Positions 51,492 through 60,239 of a stretch of 64,000 nt of DNA are shown here, one piece after another. The number at the start of each line of letters is the position of its first letter. Position 1 is the first letter of the stretch. Source of the DNA: Caldilineaceae bacterium (GTDB lineage Bacteria > Chloroflexota > Anaerolineae > Caldilineales > Caldilineaceae); the NCBI GenBank assembly GCA_020846635.1, contig JADLDO010000048.1:124001-188000 (forward strand). The letters are read 5' to 3'. Made by a program: the position numbers and the translations under genes. The notes beneath the pieces are model-generated. The model was not told where the DNA came from. It did no database searches and saw only the letters and a program-made list of their open reading frames with translations.

Positions 51492-54400
51492 ATGCGCAAG
51501 CAAGCTGTTTTGGTATTGATTGGCCTGTTCGTTGTGCTGGCGGTTACAGGACGCCTGGACTCGCGCCATGTGTTGGCAGCAGCTCAGGGCAACACTGATC
51601 AACGCGCTTTGAACGCACAGGAGCAGCCAAGCCCCGATCCTGGCGTGTCTGCATTCTTGACAGGCCCCAACGCCGGCGAACCTGTGGAGATCGCACTCTC
51701 TTATCTCCGCCAGAACTCTGCTCGCATGGGGATGGAGCCCGCCGATCTGGATGAAGCCGTTGTCAAGAATCAATATGTGACGCAGCATAATGGCGTGACG
51801 CATATTTATTTGCGTCAGCGTTACCAGGGCATCGAACTCTTCAACGGCGATCTCAACGCCAATATTTCCAGCAGCGGTGAGTTGATCAGCGTGGGCAACC
51901 GCTTTGTTGGATACCTCGCCAGCTATGTCAATACCACTACTCCCGAAATATCAGCCGATGCTGCGGTGGCGTTGGCGGCACAGCAGATGCACTGGAGCCT
52001 GACCACGCCGCTGGAGGTCATCGAGGATCGGGGTGGGGCCGCGCAGGAGCGTCTATTCAGCAGCGGGGGCATCTCTCGCCAAGCGATCCCGGTGAAGCTG
52101 CTCTATGTGCGGTTGGGGCAGGGAGAGGTGCGCCTGACCTGGAATATGCGTGTCCACGAACTCGATGATTCCAATGTATGGAATCTCGCCGTCGATGCTG
52201 TCACCGGCGCGATCCTGTTAAAGCAGGATATGATCATCCATGAAGCGCGCGGGGGCGCGGCGCAAGCGGCTCATGCCCAGAAAGCGCCGGTTGCTGAGGC
52301 TGTGACAGCCAAGCCCGCCGGTGCGTCCCAACAAAGCGCGCTCCAACAAAACGAGTCACCATTGGCAACCCCTTCCTACCTCGTCTTTGCCCTGCCGCTG
52401 GAACATCCCAACGATGGCCCCGGCCTGCCCGATTCGCAGACACGGGTGCAAGGCGCAGAAGATCCCCTTGCCTCTCCCTTTGGTTGGCATGACATTGATG
52501 CGCTCAACGGTCAGGAGTTCAATGACACGCGCGGCAACAATGTCGCTGCCCAGGAGGATCGCAACGACGACGACATGGACGGGTTCCGTCCGACAGGAAG
52601 GGACCCGGAGCAATTTGATTTCGATTATCCCTTTGACCCCGCCCTCGGCCCCACCGAAGGCGACAATCCGGCGACAGCCGTTGTCAACCTCTTCTATGTC
52701 AGCAACGTCATACACGACATTGCCTATCAGTATGGCTTTGATGAGGCAAGCGGCAACTATCAGGTGAACAACTATGATCGCGGCGGCCTCGGCGGGGATG
52801 CGGTGCAGGCTGATGCCCAGGACGGTTTCGATTTTGGCGTCGTTGATAATGCCCAATGGTTTTCGACGGAAGATGGTGTGCCACCGCGCATGGAAATGTT
52901 CGTCTTTGATTTGACCCTTCCATTTCGCGATAGCTCTCTGGACAACGGCATTGTCATTCACGAGTATGGTCACGGCATTTCTACACGTTTGGTCGGCGGC
53001 GCTGTCAATCCATTCTGTCTCTTTCATCCTGAGTCGATGGGCGAAGGCTGGAGTGACTGGTTTACGCTGGCACTGACAGCCAAGCCCGGTGACACAGGCG
53101 CGCAGGCGCGGGGAATGGGGACCTATGTCTTAGGGCAACCCCCCGATGGTCCCGGTATTCGCCGCGTGCCATACAGTACCGATATGACCATTGATCCACA
53201 AACTTATGACTGGCTCAAACGCAGCGGTGAGGTGCATGATGTCGGTGAAGTTTGGGCAAGTATGTTGTGGGAAGCCTACTGGGCGCTTGTGGATGAGTAT
53301 GGCTATGATCCCAACATCTATACTGGTACAGGCGGCAACAATCTGGCGCTGCGCCTGGTCATGGATGGCATGAAGTTCACCGTCTGCGAACCGGGTTTTG
53401 TAGATGCGCGCGATGCCATTCTGATCGCTGACGAAGTGAACAACGGCGGCGCGAATCAATGTACCCTTTGGGGGGCGTTTGCCAAGCGCGGCCTCGGCTA
53501 CAGTGCCGACCAGGGCAGCCCCTTTGACCCCTTCGACGGTAGCGAGGCGTTTGACTTGCCGCCGGCGTGTCGCGATGATCTGAGCCTCGACAAGACTACG
53601 TCGACACCGGCGGTTGAAGCCGGGAAAGTGCTGACGTATGAAATTGCCGCCAATAACTACACATCGCAAACGCTCACAGGGCTGATCTTGACCGATCCGA
53701 TTCCGGCGAACACGACTTATATACCCGGTTCCGCCAGCGACGGTGGCAATGAAGCAGGTGGTGTCCTCACCTGGCAACTTCCTGACCTCAATCCTGATGA
53801 GGGGATCACACACACCTTTGCGGTGACGGTGGATCGTAACTTCCCCGACGCGCAGGAGATCTTCTTTGATGACATGGAGAGTGGTGGTGGCAATTGGGAA
53901 GCCACAGGGCTTTGGCATCTAGTGGATGACACTGAGCCATGCGGCAATAGCTTCAGCCCCACCCATAGCTGGTACTATGGGCAGTCTTCTGACTGTCTCT
54001 ACACCGATGACAGCTTGGGCCAGTTGACAACGGTACAGCCGATCGCGTTGCCGGATGGGCAGATCTCCTTGCGCTTCATGAGTTGGCAAGAGTTTGAGAT
54101 CTGTTGTGACCAGGGCCGCGTACTCGTTTCAACGGATGGAACCACTTACTCACCCGTCCTGTTTACCGGCAGCAGCAATGGCAACTGGCAAGAGCTATCC
54201 GTTGATCTGTCGACCTTCGCGGGCCAGAGCATCTGGTTACGCTTCGAGTTCCAATCCGACTTCAGTATTTTTTTCCGCGGCTGGTATGTGGATGATGTGC
54301 GTATCTCCGTGGAGCCCAGTGTCAATAACACGGCGACTTTGACTTCGAACGAGGGGGAAACTGCGTCCGATTCGACGATTACCCCAGTGCTCAAGTTGCC

Positions 54401-56771
54401 GGATATCGAAGTGAGTCCAACGTCACTGGAGGAGACAGTGGCTATCGGCGCACAGACCGTCAGCACGTTGACAATCAGTAACGTCGGTACTGCGCCACTC
54501 GACTTTATCATCTTGCCGCTCGGTGACTCCCCGGTGGAAACATCAACGACAGCGTTAGCGGTCGCACAGCAGCCGGTCACTGACCATGCGCCTGGCTCCC
54601 CACCGGCACAGGAACGGAGGGCGACGTATGCAGGCGAGTATGCGGCAGCGCGCCAGGAGAGGACGATTGAACCGCGCATGTCAACGCTGACGAGCGTCCT
54701 ATCTGCCAACGTTTTGTTGCTGGCAGCCGCCGATGTCACCCAGATGCAGACGCTCCTTGAGTCCTTCCCGGACCTGGGCGCAATCGACTACTTTGACGCC
54801 CGCCTGGTAGTGCCAACCCTGGGCGATCTGCTGGCCTATGATACTGTGGTCGTCATCAGCAACAATGCGTTTGCCGATCCCGTCGCCACAGGGGATGTGC
54901 TGGCGGACTACGTGGACAGTAACGGAACCGTCATTCAGACTGTGCCAACCTTCTTCGATCCCTTTGGCAATGGCTGGGGGCTGGCTGGACGGTGGGTCAC
55001 AGATGGCTATAGCCCCTTGATTGGTACAGGGGACTGGTTCGCGGATGCGTCGCTCGGCAGCTTCGATGCATCGCACCCCATTATGCAGGGGGTGGACGCA
55101 GCTACCGATTTCTTCCGGCAGATCGTCGATCTTGCGCCGGGCGCTAACCTGGTCGCGTCGTGGACTGATGACGAGTTTGTGGCGACAAAGGGGCGCGTGG
55201 TGGCGTTGAACACCTTCATCTCCGATGGCAATGCCTGGACAGGGGATATTGACCTGATCGTGCATAACAGCATTATCTGGCTCCAAACGCAAAGGGGCGA
55301 ACCTGTCACCTGGTTGTCGGTGAATCCGGTCAGCGGAACCGTCCCCAGCGACGCTGCACAGACCATCGAAGTAACCTTTGATGCCAGTGTGCCGGAGGTT
55401 CATACCGGTGACTTTAGCGCACGGTTGATCATTCTCAGCAATGACCCGGACGAGCCTATCGTGGAGGTTCCGGTGACGATGCATGTCTTTGGGCCGGAGT
55501 TGAGCATTACCAGCGATATGCCTAGTTGGTTTGGGCGGCCTGCGGAGGTGGCTGTGAACTTCACCAGTGCGGGGTTCGACATTGCTGCCACGACCTTCTC
55601 TGTTGATTTCGACGAGAGTTGTCTACAGTTCGACCCCACCGACAGTGACGCAAATGGTGTCCCCGATGCCATTACCTTTGCTACACCGGCTTCGTTGCAG
55701 GCAATGGTTACGGCGGACTTGAGCGACAATGACGGCGAGTTGGATTTCTTCATTGCCGACACCAGTCTGCCCCTCGAAACCTTTGCCGATGGCGTCCTGG
55801 CAACCATTCGCTTCACAACCTCCTGCCTGCCGCCCGGCGATGAATCGCTGTTGGTCAATGTAGGGTTCTCCAATGACCCTGCGCCTTCGTTCAGCGATCC
55901 CAATGGCGTCTCGATCCGGGCATCGACCACGGCTGGAACCATCGAGGTTAGCCCTGGTACGCCTGGCGACTGCAACAGCGATGGCGTTGTAGATAGCGCC
56001 GATACCATCTCCTGTTTGCTCGAACTCTTTGATGGCGACGGTTCCTTCTGGCTTGACGCAGGTGGCGGCACCTTCCCTGGCAGCCCGCAGGGATGTGACT
56101 CGAACCAGGACAATGTGATCGACGCAGCCGACATGATCTGTACGGTGCTTATCATCTTCCAGGGCCAGGGAGCCTGTAGCGCGGCGAGCGCCAATGATGT
56201 GGCAGTTGCCGCTGGAAGCAGTGCCGCTCTGCTGGAGGTTCCAGACGCGATCACTGTGCAGCCCGGCGGCGATGTGTCCGTACCCGTTAACTTTGTCAGC
56301 AATGGCAATGCCGTCGCAGCCACAGTCTTTGTTGTGACCTTTGACGCCGCACAGCTCCAGATCGACCCGGCTGATGGCAACGGCGACGGCGTCCCTGATG
56401 CTGTCGACCTGCATGTGCCTGCGCGCTTTGCCCGAAGCGTCATCGTGGACAATCAAGGGAGCATCCAAATTGCGCTTTCGGATGTTGCCTTGCCACTGAC
56501 GACGCTGCAAGATGGCCCGCTCGCTACGATTACCTTCACCGCTGCTGCGACCGCTGACCGGCAGCCCGCAACGGTGGGCTTCTCTGCGGAGTATGGCGCA
56601 TCGGCTGGCTCAACCAGCGGCGCAAGCGTGCCGGTGGTGGCAGAGGGTGGCTCGGTGCTCATCACCAACGAGTCCCCCGAAGGCGAAGTTCCCGACGAGG
56701 AGTTCCCCGTCGATGAAGTTCCCGAAGCGCCACACAGCAACACCTATTACCTGCCCGTCGCCCCGAAGTAA
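51492..56771 (+). CDS. Secreted M36 (fungalysin-like) metallopeptidase with cohesin-dockerin-cohesin tail
   Basis: The 1759-residue protein starts after GGGAGGT. A signal peptide covers about residues 1-28. A propeptide (FTP/PepSY-like, about 65-240) precedes the M36 catalytic domain (about 330-690). That domain has HEYGHGIS near 490 and the third-ligand GEGWSDWF near 518. The following domains are a DUF11 unit (about 695-780), a MAM/immune-inhibitor-A-like jelly roll (about 790-945) and an Ig-like segment. A GATase/ThuA-like region (about 1075-1265) comes next. The tail has a cohesin-like domain (about 1336-1483), a type I dockerin (about 1490-1560; DCNSDGVVDSADT and DSNQDNVIDAADM calcium loops) and a second cohesin-like domain (about 1580-1723). 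The end is NTYYLPVAPK. I infer an extracellular protease that may self-assemble or dock on other proteins. Confidence 0.9.
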   Translation: MRKQAVLVLIGLFVVLAVTGRLDSRHVLAAAQGNTDQRALNAQEQPSPDPGVSAFLTGPNAGEPVEIALSYLRQNSARMGMEPADLDEAVVKNQYVTQHNGVTHIYLRQRYQGIELFNGDLNANISSSGELISVGNRFVGYLASYVNTTTPEISADAAVALAAQQMHWSLTTPLEVIEDRGGAAQERLFSSGGISRQAIPVKLLYVRLGQGEVRLTWNMRVHELDDSNVWNLAVDAVTGAILLKQDMIIHEARGGAAQAAHAQKAPVAEAVTAKPAGASQQSALQQNESPLATPSYLVFALPLEHPNDGPGLPDSQTRVQGAEDPLASPFGWHDIDALNGQEFNDTRGNNVAAQEDRNDDDMDGFRPTGRDPEQFDFDYPFDPALGPTEGDNPATAVVNLFYVSNVIHDIAYQYGFDEASGNYQVNNYDRGGLGGDAVQADAQDGFDFGVVDNAQWFSTEDGVPPRMEMFVFDLTLPFRDSSLDNGIVIHEYGHGISTRLVGGAVNPFCLFHPESMGEGWSDWFTLALTAKPGDTGAQARGMGTYVLGQPPDGPGIRRVPYSTDMTIDPQTYDWLKRSGEVHDVGEVWASMLWEAYWALVDEYGYDPNIYTGTGGNNLALRLVMDGMKFTVCEPGFVDARDAILIADEVNNGGANQCTLWGAFAKRGLGYSADQGSPFDPFDGSEAFDLPPACRDDLSLDKTTSTPAVEAGKVLTYEIAANNYTSQTLTGLILTDPIPANTTYIPGSASDGGNEAGGVLTWQLPDLNPDEGITHTFAVTVDRNFPDAQEIFFDDMESGGGNWEATGLWHLVDDTEPCGNSFSPTHSWYYGQSSDCLYTDDSLGQLTTVQPIALPDGQISLRFMSWQEFEICCDQGRVLVSTDGTTYSPVLFTGSSNGNWQELSVDLSTFAGQSIWLRFEFQSDFSIFFRGWYVDDVRISVEPSVNNTATLTSNEGETASDSTITPVLKLPDIEVSPTSLEETVAIGAQTVSTLTISNVGTAPLDFIILPLGDSPVETSTTALAVAQQPVTDHAPGSPPAQERRATYAGEYAAARQERTIEPRMSTLTSVLSANVLLLAAADVTQMQTLLESFPDLGAIDYFDARLVVPTLGDLLAYDTVVVISNNAFADPVATGDVLADYVDSNGTVIQTVPTFFDPFGNGWGLAGRWVTDGYSPLIGTGDWFADASLGSFDASHPIMQGVDAATDFFRQIVDLAPGANLVASWTDDEFVATKGRVVALNTFISDGNAWTGDIDLIVHNSIIWLQTQRGEPVTWLSVNPVSGTVPSDAAQTIEVTFDASVPEVHTGDFSARLIILSNDPDEPIVEVPVTMHVFGPELSITSDMPSWFGRPAEVAVNFTSAGFDIAATTFSVDFDESCLQFDPTDSDANGVPDAITFATPASLQAMVTADLSDNDGELDFFIADTSLPLETFADGVLATIRFTTSCLPPGDESLLVNVGFSNDPAPSFSDPNGVSIRASTTAGTIEVSPGTPGDCNSDGVVDSADTISCLLELFDGDGSFWLDAGGGTFPGSPQGCDSNQDNVIDAADMICTVLIIFQGQGACSAASANDVAVAAGSSAALLEVPDAITVQPGGDVSVPVNFVSNGNAVAATVFVVTFDAAQLQIDPADGNGDGVPDAVDLHVPARFARSVIVDNQGSIQIALSDVALPLTTLQDGPLATITFTAAATADRQPATVGFSAEYGASAGSTSGASVPVVAEGGSVLITNESPEGEVPDEEFPVDEVPEAPHSNTYYLPVAPK

Positions 56772-56822
56772 CTGCGCTGTAAAGTAAAGCGTCTACTCAT
56801 CACGATACAGTTTGTCGTAACC

Positions 56823-56856
56823 ACCCTCCAGGAAGCTCAGAAGCCTCCTGGAGGGT
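56823..56856 (+). terminator. Terminator-like hairpin after the M36 gene
   Basis: Arms ACCCTCCAGGA (56823-56833) and its complement (56846-56856) enclose 12 bases and lie 52 bases after the stop. The tail TAATGT is not U-rich. Confidence 0.5.
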
Positions 56857-56862
56857 TAATGT

Positions 56863-56898
56863 ACGATGCCTAGAAGCAGATCTGCTTCTAGGCATCGT
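56863..56898. terminator. Perfect 36-base palindrome
   Basis: ACGATGCCTAGAAGCAGA (56863-56880) is followed at once by its exact complement (56881-56898). As RNA it would form a 16-bp stem with a tight loop. It follows the hairpin at 56823 and precedes the gene at 57032. It resembles the near-loopless palindrome at 526-562 in size. Confidence 0.55.
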
Positions 56899-57031
56899 CA
56901 TTTCTAGGATTTCGCTCTCATGTGACTTTAGTCGCTGTAGGCATCAGATCCATTTGATATGCTGCGAGCGGATCCAGAGGATCTCTGTTCATGAATGAGA
57001 AATCGAAGCATTTCGAAGGGAGAGTAACCCG

Positions 57032-57280
57032 ATGGCAAACAATTCCCCTGCTGACGACAGTCCGGTGATTGATGTCCGTGAGCTTGCTCCGCTCATCCGT
57101 CACTCTTTCATCTTTCAAACCTTTGAGCATATGCAGCCGGGGGCAAATTTTCTCCTGGTCAACGACCACGATCCCATACCGCTTTATTACCAGTTTTCGA
57201 GCAAGTGGCCCGACGAATTTACGTGGGAATATCTGGAGCAAGGCCCAGAGGAGTGGCGAGTGCGGATATGCAAGGTCTGA
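57032..57280 (+). CDS. DUF2249-domain protein
   Basis: The 82-residue protein starts after AAGGGAGAG. It is a single DUF2249 domain with the family marks VIDVRELAPLIRH, FLLVNDHDPIPLYYQ and WEYLEQGPEEWRVRICK. The family has a TusA/SirA-like fold and often accompanies hemerythrin, nitrogen-oxide or radical SAM genes; its exact role is unknown. The downstream radical SAM gene starts inside it (13-base overlap), so the two are translationally coupled and probably work together. Confidence 0.88.
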   Translation: MANNSPADDSPVIDVRELAPLIRHSFIFQTFEHMQPGANFLLVNDHDPIPLYYQFSSKWPDEFTWEYLEQGPEEWRVRICKV

Positions 57281-58437
57281 GCCGGGATCACTCTGCTGCC
57301 AATGCTGCGTCTGCCGATGCTATGTCGAGCAGCCGTTTGCCTGCGCTCTTTGCAGCACAGCGCCATCATTTCACCTATAGCGAGGCTCCAAAGTTAGTCT
57401 ATTGGGAGGCAACGCAAAGCTGCGCGCTTGCCTGTGTTCATTGCCGCGCGGCAGCTTTGGCGCACCGGCATCCTGACGAGTTGAGTACGGCTGAGGCGCG
57501 TGCCTTCCTACACCAGATCGTCAGCTTTGAGAGTAAACCGCTGCCTCATCTGGTGATCACAGGGGGCGATCCGCTGCGCCGCCCGGATCTGTTTAGCTTG
57601 ATTGAGTATGGGCGCAGCCTGGGGCTTTCCATTTCCGTTACACCCGCCGGAACCGCTGCGCTGACGCCAGAGGTGATCGAGCAGTTCAAACAAGCGGGTG
57701 TTGCTAGCCTGGCGCTCAGTCTGGATGGGGCAATGGCCGCGGCGCATGATGCCTTTCGCGGCGTCGCAGGATCGTTTGCGTGGACGGTCAACGGGGCGCG
57801 TGCGATCGTTGCCCAGGGGATCCCGCTCCAGATCAATACGATGGTCACCGCGCAAACGCTGGCCGATCTGCCACAGATCTATGAAGTGATCAAGGAATTG
57901 GGGATCACGCGCTGGGCGCTCTTCTTCCTGATTGCCACAGGCCGCGGGAGTTCGCTGGCAGAGGTGTCACCCGCGCAAAGCGAGCGCCTGCTTAACTGGC
58001 TCTGGGAGATCAGCCGGTCGCCGGAAACGCCCTTCGTGATCAAGACCACCGAGGCGCATCACTACCGCCGCATCGCCGTACAGCGGATGCAGCAGCGCAT
58101 GAGCGAGGAGCAGATCTTTAACACTCCGGTAGGTCGTGGGTTCGGCATCCGCGATGGCAATGGCATTGTCTTTGTCTCGCATTTGGGCGAAGTCTATCCA
58201 AGCGGCTTTCTGCCTCTGGGGGCCGGAAATGTCCGCGAGAGCAGCCTCGTTGACATCTACCGGGATAGCGCGCTTTTCCAGGCGCTGCGCGATCCGGATC
58301 AGTTAACCGGCAAGTGCGGCGACTGCCCTTTCCGCATCGTCTGCGGTGGGTCGCGTGCCCGCGCCTATGCTGCCACGGGCGATCCGCTGGCGAGCGATCC
58401 GCTCTGTGTCTACCAGCCGCGCGCGCTTCACAGTTGA
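57268..58437 (+). CDS. Radical SAM/SPASM protein (TIGR04053-like)
   Basis: The start is taken at the ATG at 57268 (MQGLSRDH), behind GAGGAG. An ATG at 57322 (MSSSRLP) is also possible, and the longer upstream frame is unlikely. The product is about 389 residues. The iron-sulfur motif is CALACVHC (Cys near 52, 56, 59). GGDPLRRPDL is the SAM-binding GGE-like motif. A SPASM region with CGDCPFRIVCGG and a final Cys closes the protein. It resembles TIGR04053 and, more distantly, the AhbD/NirJ heme-modifying enzymes. Pairing with DUF2249 is seen in such loci. No RiPP precursor is adjacent. The substrate is unknown. It overlaps the convergent propeller gene by ten bases. Confidence 0.85.
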   Translation: MQGLSRDHSAANAASADAMSSSRLPALFAAQRHHFTYSEAPKLVYWEATQSCALACVHCRAAALAHRHPDELSTAEARAFLHQIVSFESKPLPHLVITGGDPLRRPDLFSLIEYGRSLGLSISVTPAGTAALTPEVIEQFKQAGVASLALSLDGAMAAAHDAFRGVAGSFAWTVNGARAIVAQGIPLQINTMVTAQTLADLPQIYEVIKELGITRWALFFLIATGRGSSLAEVSPAQSERLLNWLWEISRSPETPFVIKTTEAHHYRRIAVQRMQQRMSEEQIFNTPVGRGFGIRDGNGIVFVSHLGEVYPSGFLPLGAGNVRESSLVDIYRDSALFQALRDPDQLTGKCGDCPFRIVCGGSRARAYAATGDPLASDPLCVYQPRALHS

Positions 58438-60239
58438 TAGACACCTGTTCCGGCGGCAAAATAGATACGACCATCGGGGGCTTGGGTTGCCGCGCGCACC
58501 GGGCCGGGCAGCGTTCCGAGCGAGGTCAATTGACCGGCGGCTAATCGCCAGAGATTTTCAGCGGCAAAGACCAAGATGCCGCCTTCTGCCAGGGCAAGCA
58601 AGCAGTTCACCCCTGTCCCGACAGGGAACGCTTCGCCCCATGTGAAATGCTGTGGATCAAAAGGCCAAAGCTCATCATCGACGGCGACGATGACACTGCC
58701 TTGTGTAGACGCGCCTGTTTGTGCCGGAGATGTGACGATCTGCCCTGGATGACGCCCCTTTGGGAAAAGATGCTGGTGCAAAAGGGAGCCGTCGCTCGAC
58801 AGCACGCCGAAGGCAAACGGTTCCTCTTTGGAGGGCAGACCGTTGCCCGCGCCACCGGTTGTGAAGTAAAGGTACTGCGTATCAGCGGCAATTGCCATAA
58901 CGGCCTGTTCGGGCACCAACTCTTTCCATACAGTCACCTCAAGTGTATCCACATCGACCCGGCTGATAGCGCCCCCATAGACACCATAGCGCGCCAGCCA
59001 TCCCGTCCAAAAGTGACCATCCGGCCCGATGACGCTGCGCCCTTCGGGGCGAATATAGTCGGGGAAGACGCTTTGCAGCGTGCGTGGATTGTGATTCGAC
59101 ACCTGTTCCCACGGCAGAGCCGGATCATAGACGATATGGTCGCCACCGGAATAGGCAGACATAAAGAGACGCTGGCCCGAAAAGGCCATCCCATAGACCT
59201 CTCCACCCTGGTCACAAACGACGTGCGAGTTCCACATGGTGCCGGAGTCGGGATCATACGAAAAGATGGTTTGACCAAAGCCGGACGCGCCCCAGAGTTT
59301 GCCCTGGCTGTCGGCGATGAGGGTATGCACCCGTGTCGGTGGTCGCTCGGTGGGGATGGCTGCCAGGGGTGGAAGCGGCTCACCGGCTGAAGCTGTGGGG
59401 GAGAAGATATAATACTCTTGACCGCGTGTTGCATAGATACGCCCATCGCCCAACGGCTGCTCATGCCGGGAGCCGCTGTAGGGTGCTGGCAAAGGCTCCG
59501 GCAAGGGTGCTTGATCGAGGGGGACTTCGGCAAGCGTGCGGGTTGCATAACAGGTCATCGTATCGCCTGCCTCCACCCAGAGATGATCGGCACTTATCTG
59601 CTTGACCTGAGCATGGGCAGGGCCGAAACGCTCAAAAGCGCCCGTCGCCAGGTCGTAGAGCGTCAGGTGCATCTCCGCCATGCCACAGGCGACCAAGATT
59701 TTCCCTGGGATTTCTGAGTAGACGTAGCGGCTGTACAGGTTATCCTTGTTGGGTGACGCGCGCCCCACGTTGTCGAGCCGGTGGCTGGTGGGGTCATAGC
59801 GCAGCAGCACGCAGCCGTTGTAGGTGCCGCCATAGACAAGACCATTACTCCCCCGGCAAAGGTTCCAGATGTAGGTTTCGTTTGGATCGCGCAGCGGCTC
59901 CAACCACTCACGGTCGGCCAGTTCCAGCGCGTGCAGATAGCCCGACCGCGCGCAGGTTCCCACCAACAGGCGTTGGTCATCGAGGTTATACAGCGCCCAG
60001 GCCCCCTCATCACCGGGCAGCATGATCTCCTCACCTGCGCCATTCTCTGCGTCGATAAAGATCAGCTTACCGGTTGATCCGGCGGCAAAGCTGGAGAGGA
60101 CGATCTTCTGACGCCCATCCTTTGGATCGTGCAGCGTCGTAACGCCGAGGATGTTGAAGTTGCGGCAGGGGTGCGCCAATAAGGTCCCGACGGTTGGCGC
60201 GGCAGGCATCGCTTTATTTACGTTTGTTGGATCGGCCAT
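58428..60239 (-). CDS. Beta-propeller protein, partner of the heparinase-like lyase
   Basis: The start is the ATG at 60239 (MADPTNVNKAMP). The frame extends 43 codons upstream inside the lyase gene, with a basic composition unlike a protein. The 603-residue protein is made of repeated propeller blades: LWGASGFGQTIFSYDPDSG, IYATRGQEYYIFSP, HFWTGWLARYGVYGGAISRVD and RIYFAAGTGVYQL. The blades recall SMP-30/Vgb-lyase or two-component-sensor propellers. No signal peptide is visible. The gene overlaps the end of the lyase gene by 22 bases, so the products are made together. I infer a carbohydrate-related role, perhaps as a lyase of unsaturated sugars. No enzyme family can be assigned. Confidence 0.7.
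   Translation of the reverse strand: MADPTNVNKAMPAAPTVGTLLAHPCRNFNILGVTTLHDPKDGRQKIVLSSFAAGSTGKLIFIDAENGAGEEIMLPGDEGAWALYNLDDQRLLVGTCARSGYLHALELADREWLEPLRDPNETYIWNLCRGSNGLVYGGTYNGCVLLRYDPTSHRLDNVGRASPNKDNLYSRYVYSEIPGKILVACGMAEMHLTLYDLATGAFERFGPAHAQVKQISADHLWVEAGDTMTCYATRTLAEVPLDQAPLPEPLPAPYSGSRHEQPLGDGRIYATRGQEYYIFSPTASAGEPLPPLAAIPTERPPTRVHTLIADSQGKLWGASGFGQTIFSYDPDSGTMWNSHVVCDQGGEVYGMAFSGQRLFMSAYSGGDHIVYDPALPWEQVSNHNPRTLQSVFPDYIRPEGRSVIGPDGHFWTGWLARYGVYGGAISRVDVDTLEVTVWKELVPEQAVMAIAADTQYLYFTTGGAGNGLPSKEEPFAFGVLSSDGSLLHQHLFPKGRHPGQIVTSPAQTGASTQGSVIVAVDDELWPFDPQHFTWGEAFPVGTGVNCLLALAEGGILVFAAENLWRLAAGQLTSLGTLPGPVRAATQAPDGRIYFAAGTGVYQL

Noticed and set aside
57205..57267. Upstream extension of the radical SAM frame
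   Set aside because: It overlaps the DUF2249 gene by 76 bases. The ATG at 57268 has a ribosome site and the family region begins later.
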